DNA of 64,000 nt from assembly GCF_039645965.1 (NCBI RefSeq), contig NZ_CP147917.1:620001-684000 (forward strand), read 5' to 3'. Source of the stretch: Sulfurimonas sp. HSL3-2. Lineage in GTDB: Bacteria; Campylobacterota; Campylobacteria; Campylobacterales; Sulfurimonadaceae. Made by a program: the position numbers and the translations under genes. Below the pieces are notes generated by a model. The model saw only the letters and a program-made list of their open reading frames with translations, searched no databases and was not told the origin of the DNA. Shown here one piece after another: positions 1 to 8,489 of the stretch (positions are counted from its first letter, which is position 1; the number at the start of each line of letters is the position of its first letter).

Positions 1-1
1 A

Positions 2-499
2 TATGAGAGAAGAGTCTATGAACATAGTAAAACGTACATGCAGACAAACCCACAAAAAAGAGCTCTAAACGAGTTTGAAACAACATATCAAAAGGAGTGC
101 GGTTCTTGCCATATGGCATATCAGCCGGAGTTTCTGCCAAAACGCTCATGGAGCAAGATGATGGATACCCTCGATAACCATTTTGAAGTGGATGCGACGC
201 TGAGTCCAAACGATCACAAGACCATACTTGCATATCTGACAAGCAATGCAGGGGATTCAAAATACACGACGAAGCATTTTTCAAGGATGTCAAACAGTGT
301 GCCAAGAGATGAAGCACCGCTAAGGATCAGCGAAACGCCGTACTTTATGAAAGAGCATAAAGGTATACCAAAACGTTTCATAGAACAAAAAGAGGTCAAA
401 AGCCTTGCAAACTGTAGTGCGTGTCATACTACGGCAGAAAAGGGGATCTACTCTGAGAGAGCTATAAACATCCCTAACTACGGAAGATGGGACGACTAA
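2..499 (+). CDS. Dihaem cytochrome c (5'-partial)
   Basis: Periplasmic electron-transfer protein of the dihaem cytochrome c (DHC) type. Two haem-c motifs are visible, CGSCH near the start and CSACH near the end, about 100 residues apart, with a conserved RSWSKMMDTLDNHF stretch after the first. The reading frame is open to the left edge of the window, so the first ATG (position 38) is probably not the true start and the signal peptide lies outside. It resembles the C-terminal half of the next gene, which suggests a duplication. Eleven bases separate the two genes, so they are very likely co-transcribed. Its partner is probably the b-type haem protein downstream. Family assignment is firm; the physiological donor and acceptor are unknown. 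Confidence 0.8.
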   Translation, partial: YERRVYEHSKTYMQTNPQKRALNEFETTYQKECGSCHMAYQPEFLPKRSWSKMMDTLDNHFEVDATLSPNDHKTILAYLTSNAGDSKYTTKHFSRMSNSVPRDEAPLRISETPYFMKEHKGIPKRFIEQKEVKSLANCSACHTTAEKGIYSERAINIPNYGRWDD

Positions 500-509
500 G
501 GAGTCTGAT

Positions 510-1619
510 ATGAAAGCATATATCTGGAGTCTTCCTACACGCGTGTTTCATATGATGTTCGCCGCTTTTATCTTGGCGGCAATCATAAGCGGAGATGAGG
601 ACAACCTTTTAAACATCCATGCAAGTCTGGGTTACGCGATAGGCATACTTGTCATATACAGGATCATCTGGGGATTTATAGGACCGCAGTACTCAAGGTT
701 TTCCGATTTTCCTCTAAGTATGAAAGAGCTAAAAGAGTTTGCATCAAACATCTTCAATCATAAAAAATATGCAGGGCATAACCCTGCCGCATCTTTTGTG
801 ATGCTCTCTATGCTGATAGTCGTTGTTTTAACGGTCGCAACAGGTGTGCTTACATATGGCATTCAAGAGGGACGGGGATTACTCGGTTTTTTAAACACAC
901 CTTACTTTAAAGAGATGGATCTGTTTGAAGAGGTGCATGAGTTTTTCTCGACACTGTTGCTAGTACTTATCGCCGCGCATCTTGGAGGTGTCGCATTTGA
1001 CAGACTCATAGATAAAAAGACCGATACGTTGGGTTCGATCGTAAACGGACATAAAAACATAGAAGCATCAAGTGTGACGCTGAACTGGTTCCAAAAACTG
1101 TTTTCACTTTTTGCACTTGTCTTGGCGGCAGGAGTCCTTTTTTATTCGCTGTTTTTTAACTCTGTTTTGACAAAAAGCAGCTATAACGAAATATCTTATG
1201 AAAAAGAGCATCCCGCTTTCGTAGCGGAATGCGCTTCTTGCCATACTTTGTATCCGCCGCACTTGTTATCTCGTGAATCATGGAGCAAAGTGATGGATAC
1301 CCTCGATGACCACTTTGGCGATGATGCTTCACTAGATGACACGACAAGGCTGTCCATTAAAGAGTATCTGCTGAAAAATTCGGCTGAGAGCTCGAGTAAA
1401 GAGAGTGCGTTTTATATATTAAAATCATTGAAAGAGAATGAGGATATAATAGCCGTAACACAGACATCCTATTGGAAAGCACGGCATCAGGGCATAGATA
1501 AAAATATATTTAGCTCAAATGAGATAAAATCTAAAGCAAACTGTAAAGCCTGCCACTCTGATATAGAGAAAGGTCTTATAGAGGACAGCAATATAAAAAT
1601 ACCTAAGACAGGGGCATAA
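510..1619 (+). CDS. Cytochrome b561 - dihaem cytochrome c fusion
   Basis: Membrane electron-transfer protein. Residues 1-200 look like a bacterial cytochrome b561: about four membrane segments with likely haem-b histidines (RVFHMMF, IHASLGY, EVHEFF, AAHLGG). A fifth membrane segment (about 190-215) leads into a periplasmic dihaem cytochrome c domain with CASCH and CKACH. That domain repeats the architecture of the upstream gene, including the motif SWSKVMDTLDDHF. It may move electrons from quinol to periplasmic c-type cytochromes. The start follows AGGAGTCTGAT. The next gene begins one base after the stop. Family call is firm; direction of electron flow and terminal partner are inferred. Confidence 0.82.
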   Translation: MKAYIWSLPTRVFHMMFAAFILAAIISGDEDNLLNIHASLGYAIGILVIYRIIWGFIGPQYSRFSDFPLSMKELKEFASNIFNHKKYAGHNPAASFVMLSMLIVVVLTVATGVLTYGIQEGRGLLGFLNTPYFKEMDLFEEVHEFFSTLLLVLIAAHLGGVAFDRLIDKKTDTLGSIVNGHKNIEASSVTLNWFQKLFSLFALVLAAGVLFYSLFFNSVLTKSSYNEISYEKEHPAFVAECASCHTLYPPHLLSRESWSKVMDTLDDHFGDDASLDDTTRLSIKEYLLKNSAESSSKESAFYILKSLKENEDIIAVTQTSYWKARHQGIDKNIFSSNEIKSKANCKACHSDIEKGLIEDSNIKIPKTGA

Positions 1620-1620
1620 G

Positions 1621-2010
1621 ATGAAAATTGTTTTGATCTTTTTACTGTTTTTCTCTTTTGGGACTGCCAAAGAGGAACACGAACATAAGCACCATGAGTT
1701 TCATATGCCAAGAGATCTCGGATATCTGGACCTGGATAGTGAACAAAAGGCGAAGATATCCAAGATCGTGTCTGAAAATGAGAGAAAACTGGAACTTCTG
1801 CATGATAAAAAAGAGCTTGTCGAGATGAAGATGAAACGGTTTTTCTTAGAGGATGATTTTGATAAAGAGAAGTTTGCAAAACTCATTTTAGAGTTAAAAA
1901 CGGAGTCGATAACCATCGAGGCAGATATGTTTAAACAGATGCACGATGCATTGAACCCAAAGCAGAGAGAACTTTTTTTATACTATATGAAGGAGTGGGA
2001 AGTTGAGTAA
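1621..2010 (+). CDS. Spy/CpxP/ZraP-like small periplasmic protein
   Basis: A 129-residue protein with a short hydrophobic signal peptide (about 1-16), then a His-rich segment (EEHEHKHHEFH), then a helical charged body ending in LNPKQRELF, which resembles the LTxxQ motif of the Spy/CpxP family. Such proteins are periplasmic chaperones or metal-linked sensors controlling an envelope two-component system. It lies between a cytochrome pair and a response regulator/kinase pair, and its 3' end overlaps the regulator start by 8 bases. This suggests it is an accessory sensor or output of that system. The His cluster could bind Zn, Cu or Ni. Family placement rests on size, topology and context, so moderate confidence. 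Confidence 0.6.
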   Translation: MKIVLIFLLFFSFGTAKEEHEHKHHEFHMPRDLGYLDLDSEQKAKISKIVSENERKLELLHDKKELVEMKMKRFFLEDDFDKEKFAKLILELKTESITIEADMFKQMHDALNPKQRELFLYYMKEWEVE

Positions 2011-2674
2011 ACGGATCCTTCTTATAGAAGATGAGATCGAGATGCAGGAATTGATCTCAAACTATCTTGTTAACTACGGGTACGATGTTACCTCCTACAC
2101 AAATCCAAAAGAGGCGATCGAGGATTTTAAAAAGAACTCGGACAGATACGACATCGTCATCTTGGACCTTATGCTTCCGGATATGGACGGGTTTGATGTC
2201 TGCAAAACTCTAAAAAGCTACGCCGATACTCCGGTTATCATCTCTTCGGCAAGAGGTGATATCGGCAACAAGATACACGGTTTTGAGATAGGTGCGGATG
2301 ATTACCTTGCAAAGCCATATGAACCGCGAGAACTCGTCCTTCGCATAGAAGCGGTACTTAAACGTGTACAAAAAAACGACAGATTGAAAATATCCGATTT
2401 TACGATCGATGAGTCCAGCCGGGAAGTGATGCTTGAGGATTATCCGATAGAGTTTACGAAAGTGGAGTTCGAGATATTTGTCTACCTTCTTAAAAACCGA
2501 AATAAGGTCGTCTCCCGTGACCAGCTTATCAACTCCACTTCACTGCACCACGACACAAAGAACAGGACTATCGATATGCATATAAGCAATATCCGTCAAA
2601 AGATAGGCGATGACTCAAAAGACGCGAAATACATCAAGTCCGTGTGGGGCATTGGATATAAATTTATAGGATAG
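2003..2674 (+). CDS. OmpR-family response regulator
   Basis: A 223-residue regulator with an N-terminal receiver (acidic cluster EDE at 9-11, phospho-acceptor D55 in VILDLMLPDMDG, K104 in AKPYEPRE) and a C-terminal winged-helix DNA-binding domain ending in the typical SVWGIGYKF. The start is TTG at 2003, with AGGAG 7-8 bases upstream, overlapping the previous gene. The cognate kinase starts immediately after its stop. All catalytic receiver residues are present, so normal phosphorylation is expected. It probably controls its own cluster, the Spy-like protein and cytochromes upstream. Related to the CpxR/ArsR-type regulators of Campylobacterota; the signal is unknown. Confidence 0.9.
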   Translation: MSKRILLIEDEIEMQELISNYLVNYGYDVTSYTNPKEAIEDFKKNSDRYDIVILDLMLPDMDGFDVCKTLKSYADTPVIISSARGDIGNKIHGFEIGADDYLAKPYEPRELVLRIEAVLKRVQKNDRLKISDFTIDESSREVMLEDYPIEFTKVEFEIFVYLLKNRNKVVSRDQLINSTSLHHDTKNRTIDMHISNIRQKIGDDSKDAKYIKSVWGIGYKFIG

Positions 2675-3880
2675 ATGATGTCTATACAAAAAAAGATAAC
2701 CATCCTCTTTGTCAGCAGTCTCGTGACAATGACGCTAATAGCATTATGGGTAGAGAGGACAAATCTGCAAAAAGCTCAGACCATCGAGCAAAACAGCTAT
2801 CTTATAAGTGCAAAAGAACTTTTTACCCCTCTTGTCAATAAACAAAAGACAGAACTGAATAAAAGAATAGAGGAACTTGGACTTCAAGTCGTCACAGATG
2901 ATAATATCATTAAAAACGCAGAGGTCGTATATCTTCAGCCTCATACCTTCGGTGCTCTTAAAATACTTCAATACTCCGAGAGATACTACCTGTATATAAA
3001 GTATCTGGATCAAGAACTTCTTTTATATGATGTTTCCCAGGATGAGAGCATGAGCGAACGTTACATCACCAATTCGCTTGTCATCTTGGATGTGATCTTA
3101 ATGCTTGTGATCTATCTTGTCATACTAAAGATCCTTTCACCGTTAAATCATATCAGCCAAAAGATGAGACAGTTCTCAAAAGGCAATCTTTTTGCGCGTG
3201 CCGCCGTAAAAACAAAAGATGAGATAGGCGAAGTCTCTCAGAGTTTTAATGAGATGGCGTCACGTCTTCAAGAGATGGTAAATGCGAGAGAAGAGCTTTT
3301 AAGAGATGTCGGTCATGAACTTAGAACCCCTATAGCCAAAGGGAAGTTTGCATTAGAAGGTGTGTCGGACTCCAAAGAGAAAGAGATCATAAAAAGAGCT
3401 TTTAACGACCTCGATACTTTGACAAGCGAGATACTTCAGATGCAGCTTTTAGACAAAGAAGAGTTGTTTGAATACAGCAGTTTTAAGGCTCAGACACTCA
3501 TCGCCGAGGCTCTTTCTAAACTTTACATCGAGGATGAAGATGAGATAAAAGTCGAGATAGAGGATTTTGAGATAAACGGCGACCTGCATTATCTGACTAC
3601 TGCATTAAAAAACCTGATCGACAACGCTTTGAAATACTCGACCTCAAAACCGATCCTTATCAAAGTACACGAGAGGAAAATATCGGTACTCAGCAGCGGT
3701 GACGAGTTGGACAAAGAGCTGGGTCATTATCTTCAGGCATTTACACAGCAGGGGAGGCAGCAAAAAGGGTTCGGCATCGGCTTGAACATAGTGAGCAAGA
3801 TCGTACAAAAACATGGATTTAAGCTGGATTATGAATATTTGGACGGAAAAAATATATTTACGATCATTTTTGTTGCCTAG
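2675..3880 (+). CDS. Sensor histidine kinase, ArsS/CpxA-like
   Basis: Inner-membrane kinase of 401 residues: membrane segment at about 7-26, a periplasmic sensor region to about 132, a second membrane segment (133-153), HAMP (about 154-205), phospho-acceptor H214 in DVGHELRTPIAK, N-box with N313/N317, and a G2 box GFGIGLNI. The D/G1 box is degenerate: VLSSGDELDKEL stands where DxGxG is usual. That is also common in ArsS-type kinases of this phylum (family knowledge). It starts directly after the regulator stop, so the pair is one unit. The periplasmic domain has no cysteines or haem motif, so any redox sensing would need a partner such as the upstream cytochromes or the His-rich Spy-like protein. 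Confidence 0.88.
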   Translation: MMSIQKKITILFVSSLVTMTLIALWVERTNLQKAQTIEQNSYLISAKELFTPLVNKQKTELNKRIEELGLQVVTDDNIIKNAEVVYLQPHTFGALKILQYSERYYLYIKYLDQELLLYDVSQDESMSERYITNSLVILDVILMLVIYLVILKILSPLNHISQKMRQFSKGNLFARAAVKTKDEIGEVSQSFNEMASRLQEMVNAREELLRDVGHELRTPIAKGKFALEGVSDSKEKEIIKRAFNDLDTLTSEILQMQLLDKEELFEYSSFKAQTLIAEALSKLYIEDEDEIKVEIEDFEINGDLHYLTTALKNLIDNALKYSTSKPILIKVHERKISVLSSGDELDKELGHYLQAFTQQGRQQKGFGIGLNIVSKIVQKHGFKLDYEYLDGKNIFTIIFVA

Positions 3881-3908
3881 AGTTATATTAATTTAATCAC
3901 TTTTTTAC

Positions 3909-3914
3909 TATAAT
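3909..3914 (+). promoter_or_regulatory. Putative -10 element before rppH
   Basis: TATAAT 26 bases before the rppH start, preceded by a T-rich stretch, the usual sigma70 promoter form in Campylobacterota, where a clear -35 is often missing. It would drive rppH-lysC-hobA-holB-folP. Confidence 0.5.
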
Positions 3915-3939
3915 CGCGTTATTAACTTTAGGATTTTTT

Positions 3940-4410
3940 ATGACAAACACAAAACCGTACCGTCCAAACGTTTCAGCTATAATACTATCAAGTAAATATC
4001 CGGAAAAAAAAGAGATATTTATAGCTGAACGTTCAGACCTATTGGGTGTTTGGCAGTTTCCTCAAGGCGGGATCGATAACGGAGAATCTGCAAAAGAAGC
4101 TCTTTATCGCGAGCTTAAAGAGGAGATAGGTACTGATGATATAAAGATAATTGCCGAGTATCCGGAATGGATAGCATATGATTTTCCGCAACATGTTATG
4201 GAAAAGATGAAACCGTTTCACGGTCAGACACAGAGATACTATCTGGTAAGACTCAAGAAAAAAGCAACTATAAATCTAGATACAAAACATCCGGAGTTCG
4301 TAAAATACAAATATGTTTCGCTTGATGAGGTGATGAACATCACGGCGGATTTTAAAAAACCTGTTTACAATAAGGTGATTGAATATTTTAAATCAGAGGG
4401 TTATTTATAA
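3940..4410 (+). CDS. rppH: RNA pyrophosphohydrolase (Nudix)
   Basis: A 156-residue Nudix hydrolase that removes pyrophosphate from 5'-triphosphate RNA to start mRNA decay, and may also hydrolyse dinucleoside polyphosphates. The complete Nudix box is visible at about 44-66 (GGIDNGESAKEAL followed by YRELKEEIG), and the N-terminal YRPNVSAII and C-terminal FKKPVY segments fit RppH/NudH. The start follows TTAGGATTTTTT. The last base is shared with the lysC start, giving tight coupling, an order also seen in other Campylobacterota. Confidence 0.92.
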   Translation: MTNTKPYRPNVSAIILSSKYPEKKEIFIAERSDLLGVWQFPQGGIDNGESAKEALYRELKEEIGTDDIKIIAEYPEWIAYDFPQHVMEKMKPFHGQTQRYYLVRLKKKATINLDTKHPEFVKYKYVSLDEVMNITADFKKPVYNKVIEYFKSEGYL

Positions 4411-5621
4411 TGTTAATTGTACAAAAGTTTGGCGGTACAAGTGTTGGAGATCTCGATAGGATCCAAAATGTTGCGAACCGTGTAAGCAAGACAGTAAAAG
4501 AGGGTCACAAAGTAGTAGTCGTAGTCTCGGCTATGAGCGGTGAGACAAACAAGCTTGTAGGTTATGCAGAACATTTTAGTAGTAATCCGTCAAGAAACGA
4601 AGTGGACATGCTGCTTAGTTCGGGTGAAAGAGTTACGGCTGCACTTCTTTCGATCGCGTTAAATGAAATGGGACATCCTGCTGTCTCTATGACAGGGCGT
4701 GCTGCCGGTATCGTGACAGATGCGGTGCACACAAAAGCAAGAATCGAAAAGATCGATCCGACTAGAATGCATAATGAACTCAATTCCGGAAAGATCGTAG
4801 TTGTAGCAGGTTTCCAAGGCGTTGATGAGAACGGAAACGTGACAACACTCGGGCGCGGGGGAAGCGACCTTTCTGCTGTTGCTATCGCAGGAGCGTTAGA
4901 AGCTGATCTGTGTGAGATATATACAGATGTCAGCGGTATCTACACGACTGATCCTCGTATCGAACCAAAAGCGAAAAAACTTGACCGTATCTCTTATGAT
5001 GAGATGCTTGAACTTGCAAGTCTAGGTGCTAAAGTCTTACAAAACCGTTCTGTAGAGTTAGCTAAAAAGTTAAATGTGAATCTTGTCACTCGTACAAGTT
5101 TTACAGATGAAGAGGGAACATTAATTACTAAGGAAGAAAATATTATGGAAAAACCACTAGTCAGCGGTATTGCATTAGATAAAAACCAATCACGTATCTC
5201 TTTGATGGGAGTAAAAGACCGTCCGGGAATAGCTTCTGATATATTTAACAAGTTAGCTAAGAACAACGTAAATATAGATATGATCATCCAGACTGTGGGT
5301 CATGACGGAATGACAAATCTTGATTTTACGGTTCCTAAAAACGAGGTCTTAGATGCTAAGGCAGTTATGGATACTTTTTTAGAAGCTGATGAGGTAAAAG
5401 AGGTCTCTTATGATGACAGCATCTGTAAAGTTTCTATCGTCGGTGTCGGTATGAAATCACATACGGGCGTTGCGGCAAAAGCCTTCTCATCAATGGCAGA
5501 AGAGAACATCAATATCCTTATGATATCTACTTCTGAGATAAAAGTCTCTATGGTCATCAGTGAAAAATATGCAGAACTTGCTGTTCGTTCACTTCATAAC
5601 GCATACTCGTTAGACAAGTAA
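4410..5621 (+). CDS. lysC: Aspartate kinase
   Basis: Phosphorylates L-aspartate, the first step to lysine/diaminopimelate, threonine and methionine. The kinase domain begins with VQKFGGTSVG (residues 4-13); TLGRGGSDLSA and YTDVSGIYTTDPR are the substrate and nucleotide motifs. Two C-terminal ACT domains (about 265-400) suggest allosteric feedback control. The 403-residue length is normal for a monofunctional bacterial enzyme. It overlaps rppH by one base and is followed 8 bases later by hobA. Confidence 0.96.
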   Translation: MLIVQKFGGTSVGDLDRIQNVANRVSKTVKEGHKVVVVVSAMSGETNKLVGYAEHFSSNPSRNEVDMLLSSGERVTAALLSIALNEMGHPAVSMTGRAAGIVTDAVHTKARIEKIDPTRMHNELNSGKIVVVAGFQGVDENGNVTTLGRGGSDLSAVAIAGALEADLCEIYTDVSGIYTTDPRIEPKAKKLDRISYDEMLELASLGAKVLQNRSVELAKKLNVNLVTRTSFTDEEGTLITKEENIMEKPLVSGIALDKNQSRISLMGVKDRPGIASDIFNKLAKNNVNIDMIIQTVGHDGMTNLDFTVPKNEVLDAKAVMDTFLEADEVKEVSYDDSICKVSIVGVGMKSHTGVAAKAFSSMAEENINILMISTSEIKVSMVISEKYAELAVRSLHNAYSLDK

Positions 5622-5629
5622 GTAGAGAT

Positions 5630-6175
5630 ATGCAAGATTTTGAGAAATGGACTCTAGATGCCATCCGCAGCGATGGTGCGAGTCTAAGTTGGCTTGAAGA
5701 GTATAGATTTGAATGGACAACTGTCGTCGAACTAGCCATTTCTCAGATCATGGAGGGCAAGACTATCGTTCTTATCACGGACAAAGAGAGAAAGTGGTTT
5801 GAAAAATATATAAGTCTCTCCTTGAACAAAGTTTCTACCGACCGTCCCATCATCCCAGTAGTAAGCATAGACAACCTTTACTGTCATTATGATGACGTAT
5901 CGGGCGCGAAGATGATAGATATGATAGACGATATGCTTAGTATGTCATATAAAGATGATTACTTTTTCTGGTATATCGGAAAAGGCGAGGACAAAAGAGT
6001 CGATATAGCAAAACGTAAAGACACCAGTTTCTTATGGCTTTTCGATGAAGATTTTCACAACGCTTTTAATATGAAATCATATGATGCCTTGCTTGATATC
6101 AAACTGCTGCAGCTCTTTAATCTTTTCAACCTTTCATTAAGTGCCGTACTCTTTGGAGAAGTAGAAGTTGAATGA
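5630..6175 (+). CDS. hobA: DnaA-binding initiation factor HobA
   Basis: A 181-residue protein matching HobA, the Campylobacterota-specific factor that binds DnaA domain I and promotes its assembly at oriC, the functional counterpart of DiaA. It is recognised from the N-terminus MQDFEKWTLDAIR, from the central SFLWLFDEDFHNAFN, and from its place between lysC and the clamp-loader gene holB. It has no catalytic motif, consistent with a SIS-like scaffold. The 3' end overlaps holB by 8 bases. Confidence 0.9.
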   Translation: MQDFEKWTLDAIRSDGASLSWLEEYRFEWTTVVELAISQIMEGKTIVLITDKERKWFEKYISLSLNKVSTDRPIIPVVSIDNLYCHYDDVSGAKMIDMIDDMLSMSYKDDYFFWYIGKGEDKRVDIAKRKDTSFLWLFDEDFHNAFNMKSYDALLDIKLLQLFNLFNLSLSAVLFGEVEVE

Positions 6176-6785
6176 TCTTGGTTCGCATATCATCATCAAT
6201 CAGGAGTTGGAAGAGACACTTTCATCTGTAACTGAACAGCTTAAAAACTCAAGGGTAGTGACTTTTGCGGAAGAAGACTTTAAAGTCGAACATGCAAAAG
6301 CAGTCGTTGCAGAAGCTTATATAAGCGAAGAAAATCAAAAATATCTTGTTATCGCTACAAAAAACTTTAACACCATCTCTCAAAATGCACTTTTAAAGAT
6401 CTTTGAAGAGCCGCCTAGAAATATCGTTTTCATCATTATAGTCCCTTCAAAATCTATACTGCTTCCGACCATCCGTTCTCGTCTGCCAATACTCAAAGGA
6501 ACACATCATCAAAAGATAAAAGAGATAGATGTCGATTTTTCCAAAATAGACAATGCAATGATATTTGCATTTTTAAAAGAGCATGAAAGAATCAAAAGAC
6601 ATGAAGCAAAAGAGATGCTTGAAGCACTCTTTTACAGAGCGACGGTGATCGACAGGTTGATACTCTCAAAGTATCAGTTAGAGTGCTTTGATAAGGCGTA
6701 TAGACTCATAGAGTTAAATTCAAGAGCACAAAGTGTATTTGCTTTGGTACTTATGAGTTTTTTAGGAGGCAGTGATGTGGATTAA
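6168..6785 (+). CDS. holB: DNA polymerase III delta-prime subunit
   Basis: Clamp-loader delta-prime subunit, 205 residues, much shorter than in E. coli but normal for this phylum. The diagnostic part is ISQNALLKIFEEPPRNIVFI with TIRSRLP (arginine-finger SRC-like region) at about 70-105. No Walker A is present, as expected for delta-prime. The start is TTG at 6168 inside the end of hobA, with AGAAG upstream. The 3' end overlaps folP by 11 bases. Its link with hobA couples initiation and elongation genes. Confidence 0.87.
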   Translation: MNDLGSHIIINQELEETLSSVTEQLKNSRVVTFAEEDFKVEHAKAVVAEAYISEENQKYLVIATKNFNTISQNALLKIFEEPPRNIVFIIIVPSKSILLPTIRSRLPILKGTHHQKIKEIDVDFSKIDNAMIFAFLKEHERIKRHEAKEMLEALFYRATVIDRLILSKYQLECFDKAYRLIELNSRAQSVFALVLMSFLGGSDVD

Positions 6786-7911
6786 AAAACTGAGTAACGA
6801 TATAGATGCTAAAGAGTATCTTCAAGACTTGGGTGTAGACAGCGGAGGGATCAATATTCTCGCTTCAAAGATGAAGCATCACATCTTTTATATTAAAGAC
6901 CTGCATGTGGGTGCCGCTAACATCCTTAAACAAGATGCTCTCTCCATAGGTGCGGATCTCGCAGTGCCAAGAGGCACAGTGACAGCAAAAGAGAAAAAAG
7001 TCGATGCCATACTTATGGCTACGCAAAAACAGCTTGTCGAGCTCAGTAAAAAAGAGCTTGCTCAGCCTTTTGGACTCAAAGAACTTGCACATGAGTTAAA
7101 GGTCTTTTCTAAGTCGCTTATGCCAAAGAAAGTCGAAGTTATGGGTGTTATCAACGCAAACGACGACAGCTTCTTTGAAAAAAGCAGGTTTCAAAGCCGT
7201 GATGCTTTAGGTAAGATCGAGGAGATGATAGGCCACGGTGCGACTATCATAGATATCGGCGGGGTCTCTTCACGTCCGGGAAGTGTAGCTGTTGCTCCCG
7301 AGGAGGAGCTTTCCCGCGTCAAACCGATAGTAGATGCGATCTATGAGGAGAAGCTTTATGAAAAAGCACTTTTTAGCATAGACAGTTATGAACCGCAAGT
7401 GATCTCATATGTGCTCGAGCGCGGATTTAAGATCGTGAACGACATTACAGGTTTAGCTGACGACGAGGTTTGCAAGCTTTGTGCGTCATACGATGCTACC
7501 GCAGTTATCATGCATATGAAAGGCACTCCGCAGGATATGCAAAAAGATCCCGTTTATGATGATGTCGTCTTACATGTAGAAGAATTTTTCAAAGAGAGAA
7601 TAGAAAAAGCTGTAAAATTTGGGATCAAAGAGATAGTCTTAGATGTAGGCATCGGCTTTGGAAAGTCACTCTCTCACAATCTTGAACTTATAAAAAATCT
7701 GGAGCATTTTTTACATCTTGGGTATCCGCTTTTAGTCGGTGCGAGCAGAAAATCTATGATAGATAAAATAAGCAGTTCTGAGGTAAAAGACAGACTTGCG
7801 GGGACGTTAGCTCTGCATCTTAAAGCGGCAGATAACGGTGCTGCGATCATAAGAGCTCATGATGTGTATGAACACATCCAGGCTTTACGTGTAAGGGATG
7901 CTTTAAAGTAA
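6775..7911 (+). CDS. folP: Dihydropteroate synthase
   Basis: Condenses p-aminobenzoate with hydroxymethyl-dihydropterin diphosphate in folate synthesis. The catalytic core begins near residue 123 with MGVINANDDSFF, followed by DIGGVSSRPGS, and ends with GASRKSMI. About 120 extra N-terminal residues precede it, an extension typical of Campylobacterota FolP. I prefer ATG 6775, six bases after AGGAGG; GTG 6772 in the same frame is possible. The start overlaps holB. It is the last gene of the operon; the next gene is convergent. Confidence 0.92.
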   Translation: MWIKKLSNDIDAKEYLQDLGVDSGGINILASKMKHHIFYIKDLHVGAANILKQDALSIGADLAVPRGTVTAKEKKVDAILMATQKQLVELSKKELAQPFGLKELAHELKVFSKSLMPKKVEVMGVINANDDSFFEKSRFQSRDALGKIEEMIGHGATIIDIGGVSSRPGSVAVAPEEELSRVKPIVDAIYEEKLYEKALFSIDSYEPQVISYVLERGFKIVNDITGLADDEVCKLCASYDATAVIMHMKGTPQDMQKDPVYDDVVLHVEEFFKERIEKAVKFGIKEIVLDVGIGFGKSLSHNLELIKNLEHFLHLGYPLLVGASRKSMIDKISSSEVKDRLAGTLALHLKAADNGAAIIRAHDVYEHIQALRVRDALK

Positions 7912-7935
7912 GCATCATAGTGATTTTTAAGTGGT

Positions 7936-8391
7936 TTAGTCCCTGTCAAACGCAGTTTGAGGTAATGCACTAATGCGTCTTTCCAGTTTTTCAATACGTT
8001 TTAAAAGCTCATCTGAGATATCTTTTAGATTATCGTAGTATCTTCTTGCAATATCCTGCTCTGTTTCAGAGACTTTCTTTCTTAGATTGAACAGTTTTGA
8101 AAAGAATGATTTATCCGCATCACCAAAATATATTTTGAATATCTTAATATATTCATCATGCAGTTCTTGGTGTTTTTTCCCGATCTCAGCGACACAGTCC
8201 ATACCCGGCATAAGAGCGATCTCCTGCCCGTCACTATAAAACCACTGACCAAACATACACTCGGTATAATCAACCGGTATAGCATCTTTCTCAACGGGAA
8301 TATTCGATATTAAAGCCCTTGCTCTTTGTAGCCACTTTAAATGGGCTTTTTTTGCATTTCTAAGATGTTCTAAAACTTCATTTTTATCCAT
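7936..8391 (-). CDS. CZB (zinc-binding) domain protein
   Basis: A 151-residue cytoplasmic protein built on a chemoreceptor zinc-binding (CZB) domain: a His in KKAHLKWLQRA, the motif ECMFGQWFYSDG (Cys ligand) and the pair in KKHQELHDEY fit the 3-His/1-Cys site. A C-terminal coiled coil (about 100-145) follows. CZB domains sense Zn or oxidants such as hypochlorite and usually sit on chemoreceptors or cyclases; here the domain is stand-alone, so it may work in trans. It has its own upstream region, with an AT-rich inverted repeat. Confidence 0.75.
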   Translation of the reverse strand: MDKNEVLEHLRNAKKAHLKWLQRARALISNIPVEKDAIPVDYTECMFGQWFYSDGQEIALMPGMDCVAEIGKKHQELHDEYIKIFKIYFGDADKSFFSKLFNLRKKVSETEQDIARRYYDNLKDISDELLKRIEKLERRISALPQTAFDRD

Positions 8392-8422
8392 ATCTAATTC
8401 CTGTGATAACTGTGTTTTAATA

Positions 8423-8450
8423 TGTTATTATATCTTATATTATAATAACA
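8423..8450. repeat. AT-rich inverted repeat
   Basis: Perfect 10-bp arms (TGTTATTATA / TATAATAACA) separated by 8 bases, followed on the + strand by TTTTTT. It lies in the holA-CZB gap, about 32 bases before the CZB start, so it could be an operator for the CZB gene. The T-run lies on the + strand side, so it does not fit a holA terminator well. Confidence 0.45.
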
Positions 8451-8489
8451 TTTTTTAAAGTATTAAACTAGTTTATTTCTTAAAATTAT

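Noticed and set aside
6168-6785. Short HolB as a broken gene
   Set aside because: About 200 residues is usual for delta-prime in this phylum, and the conserved core is present with coupled translation on both sides.
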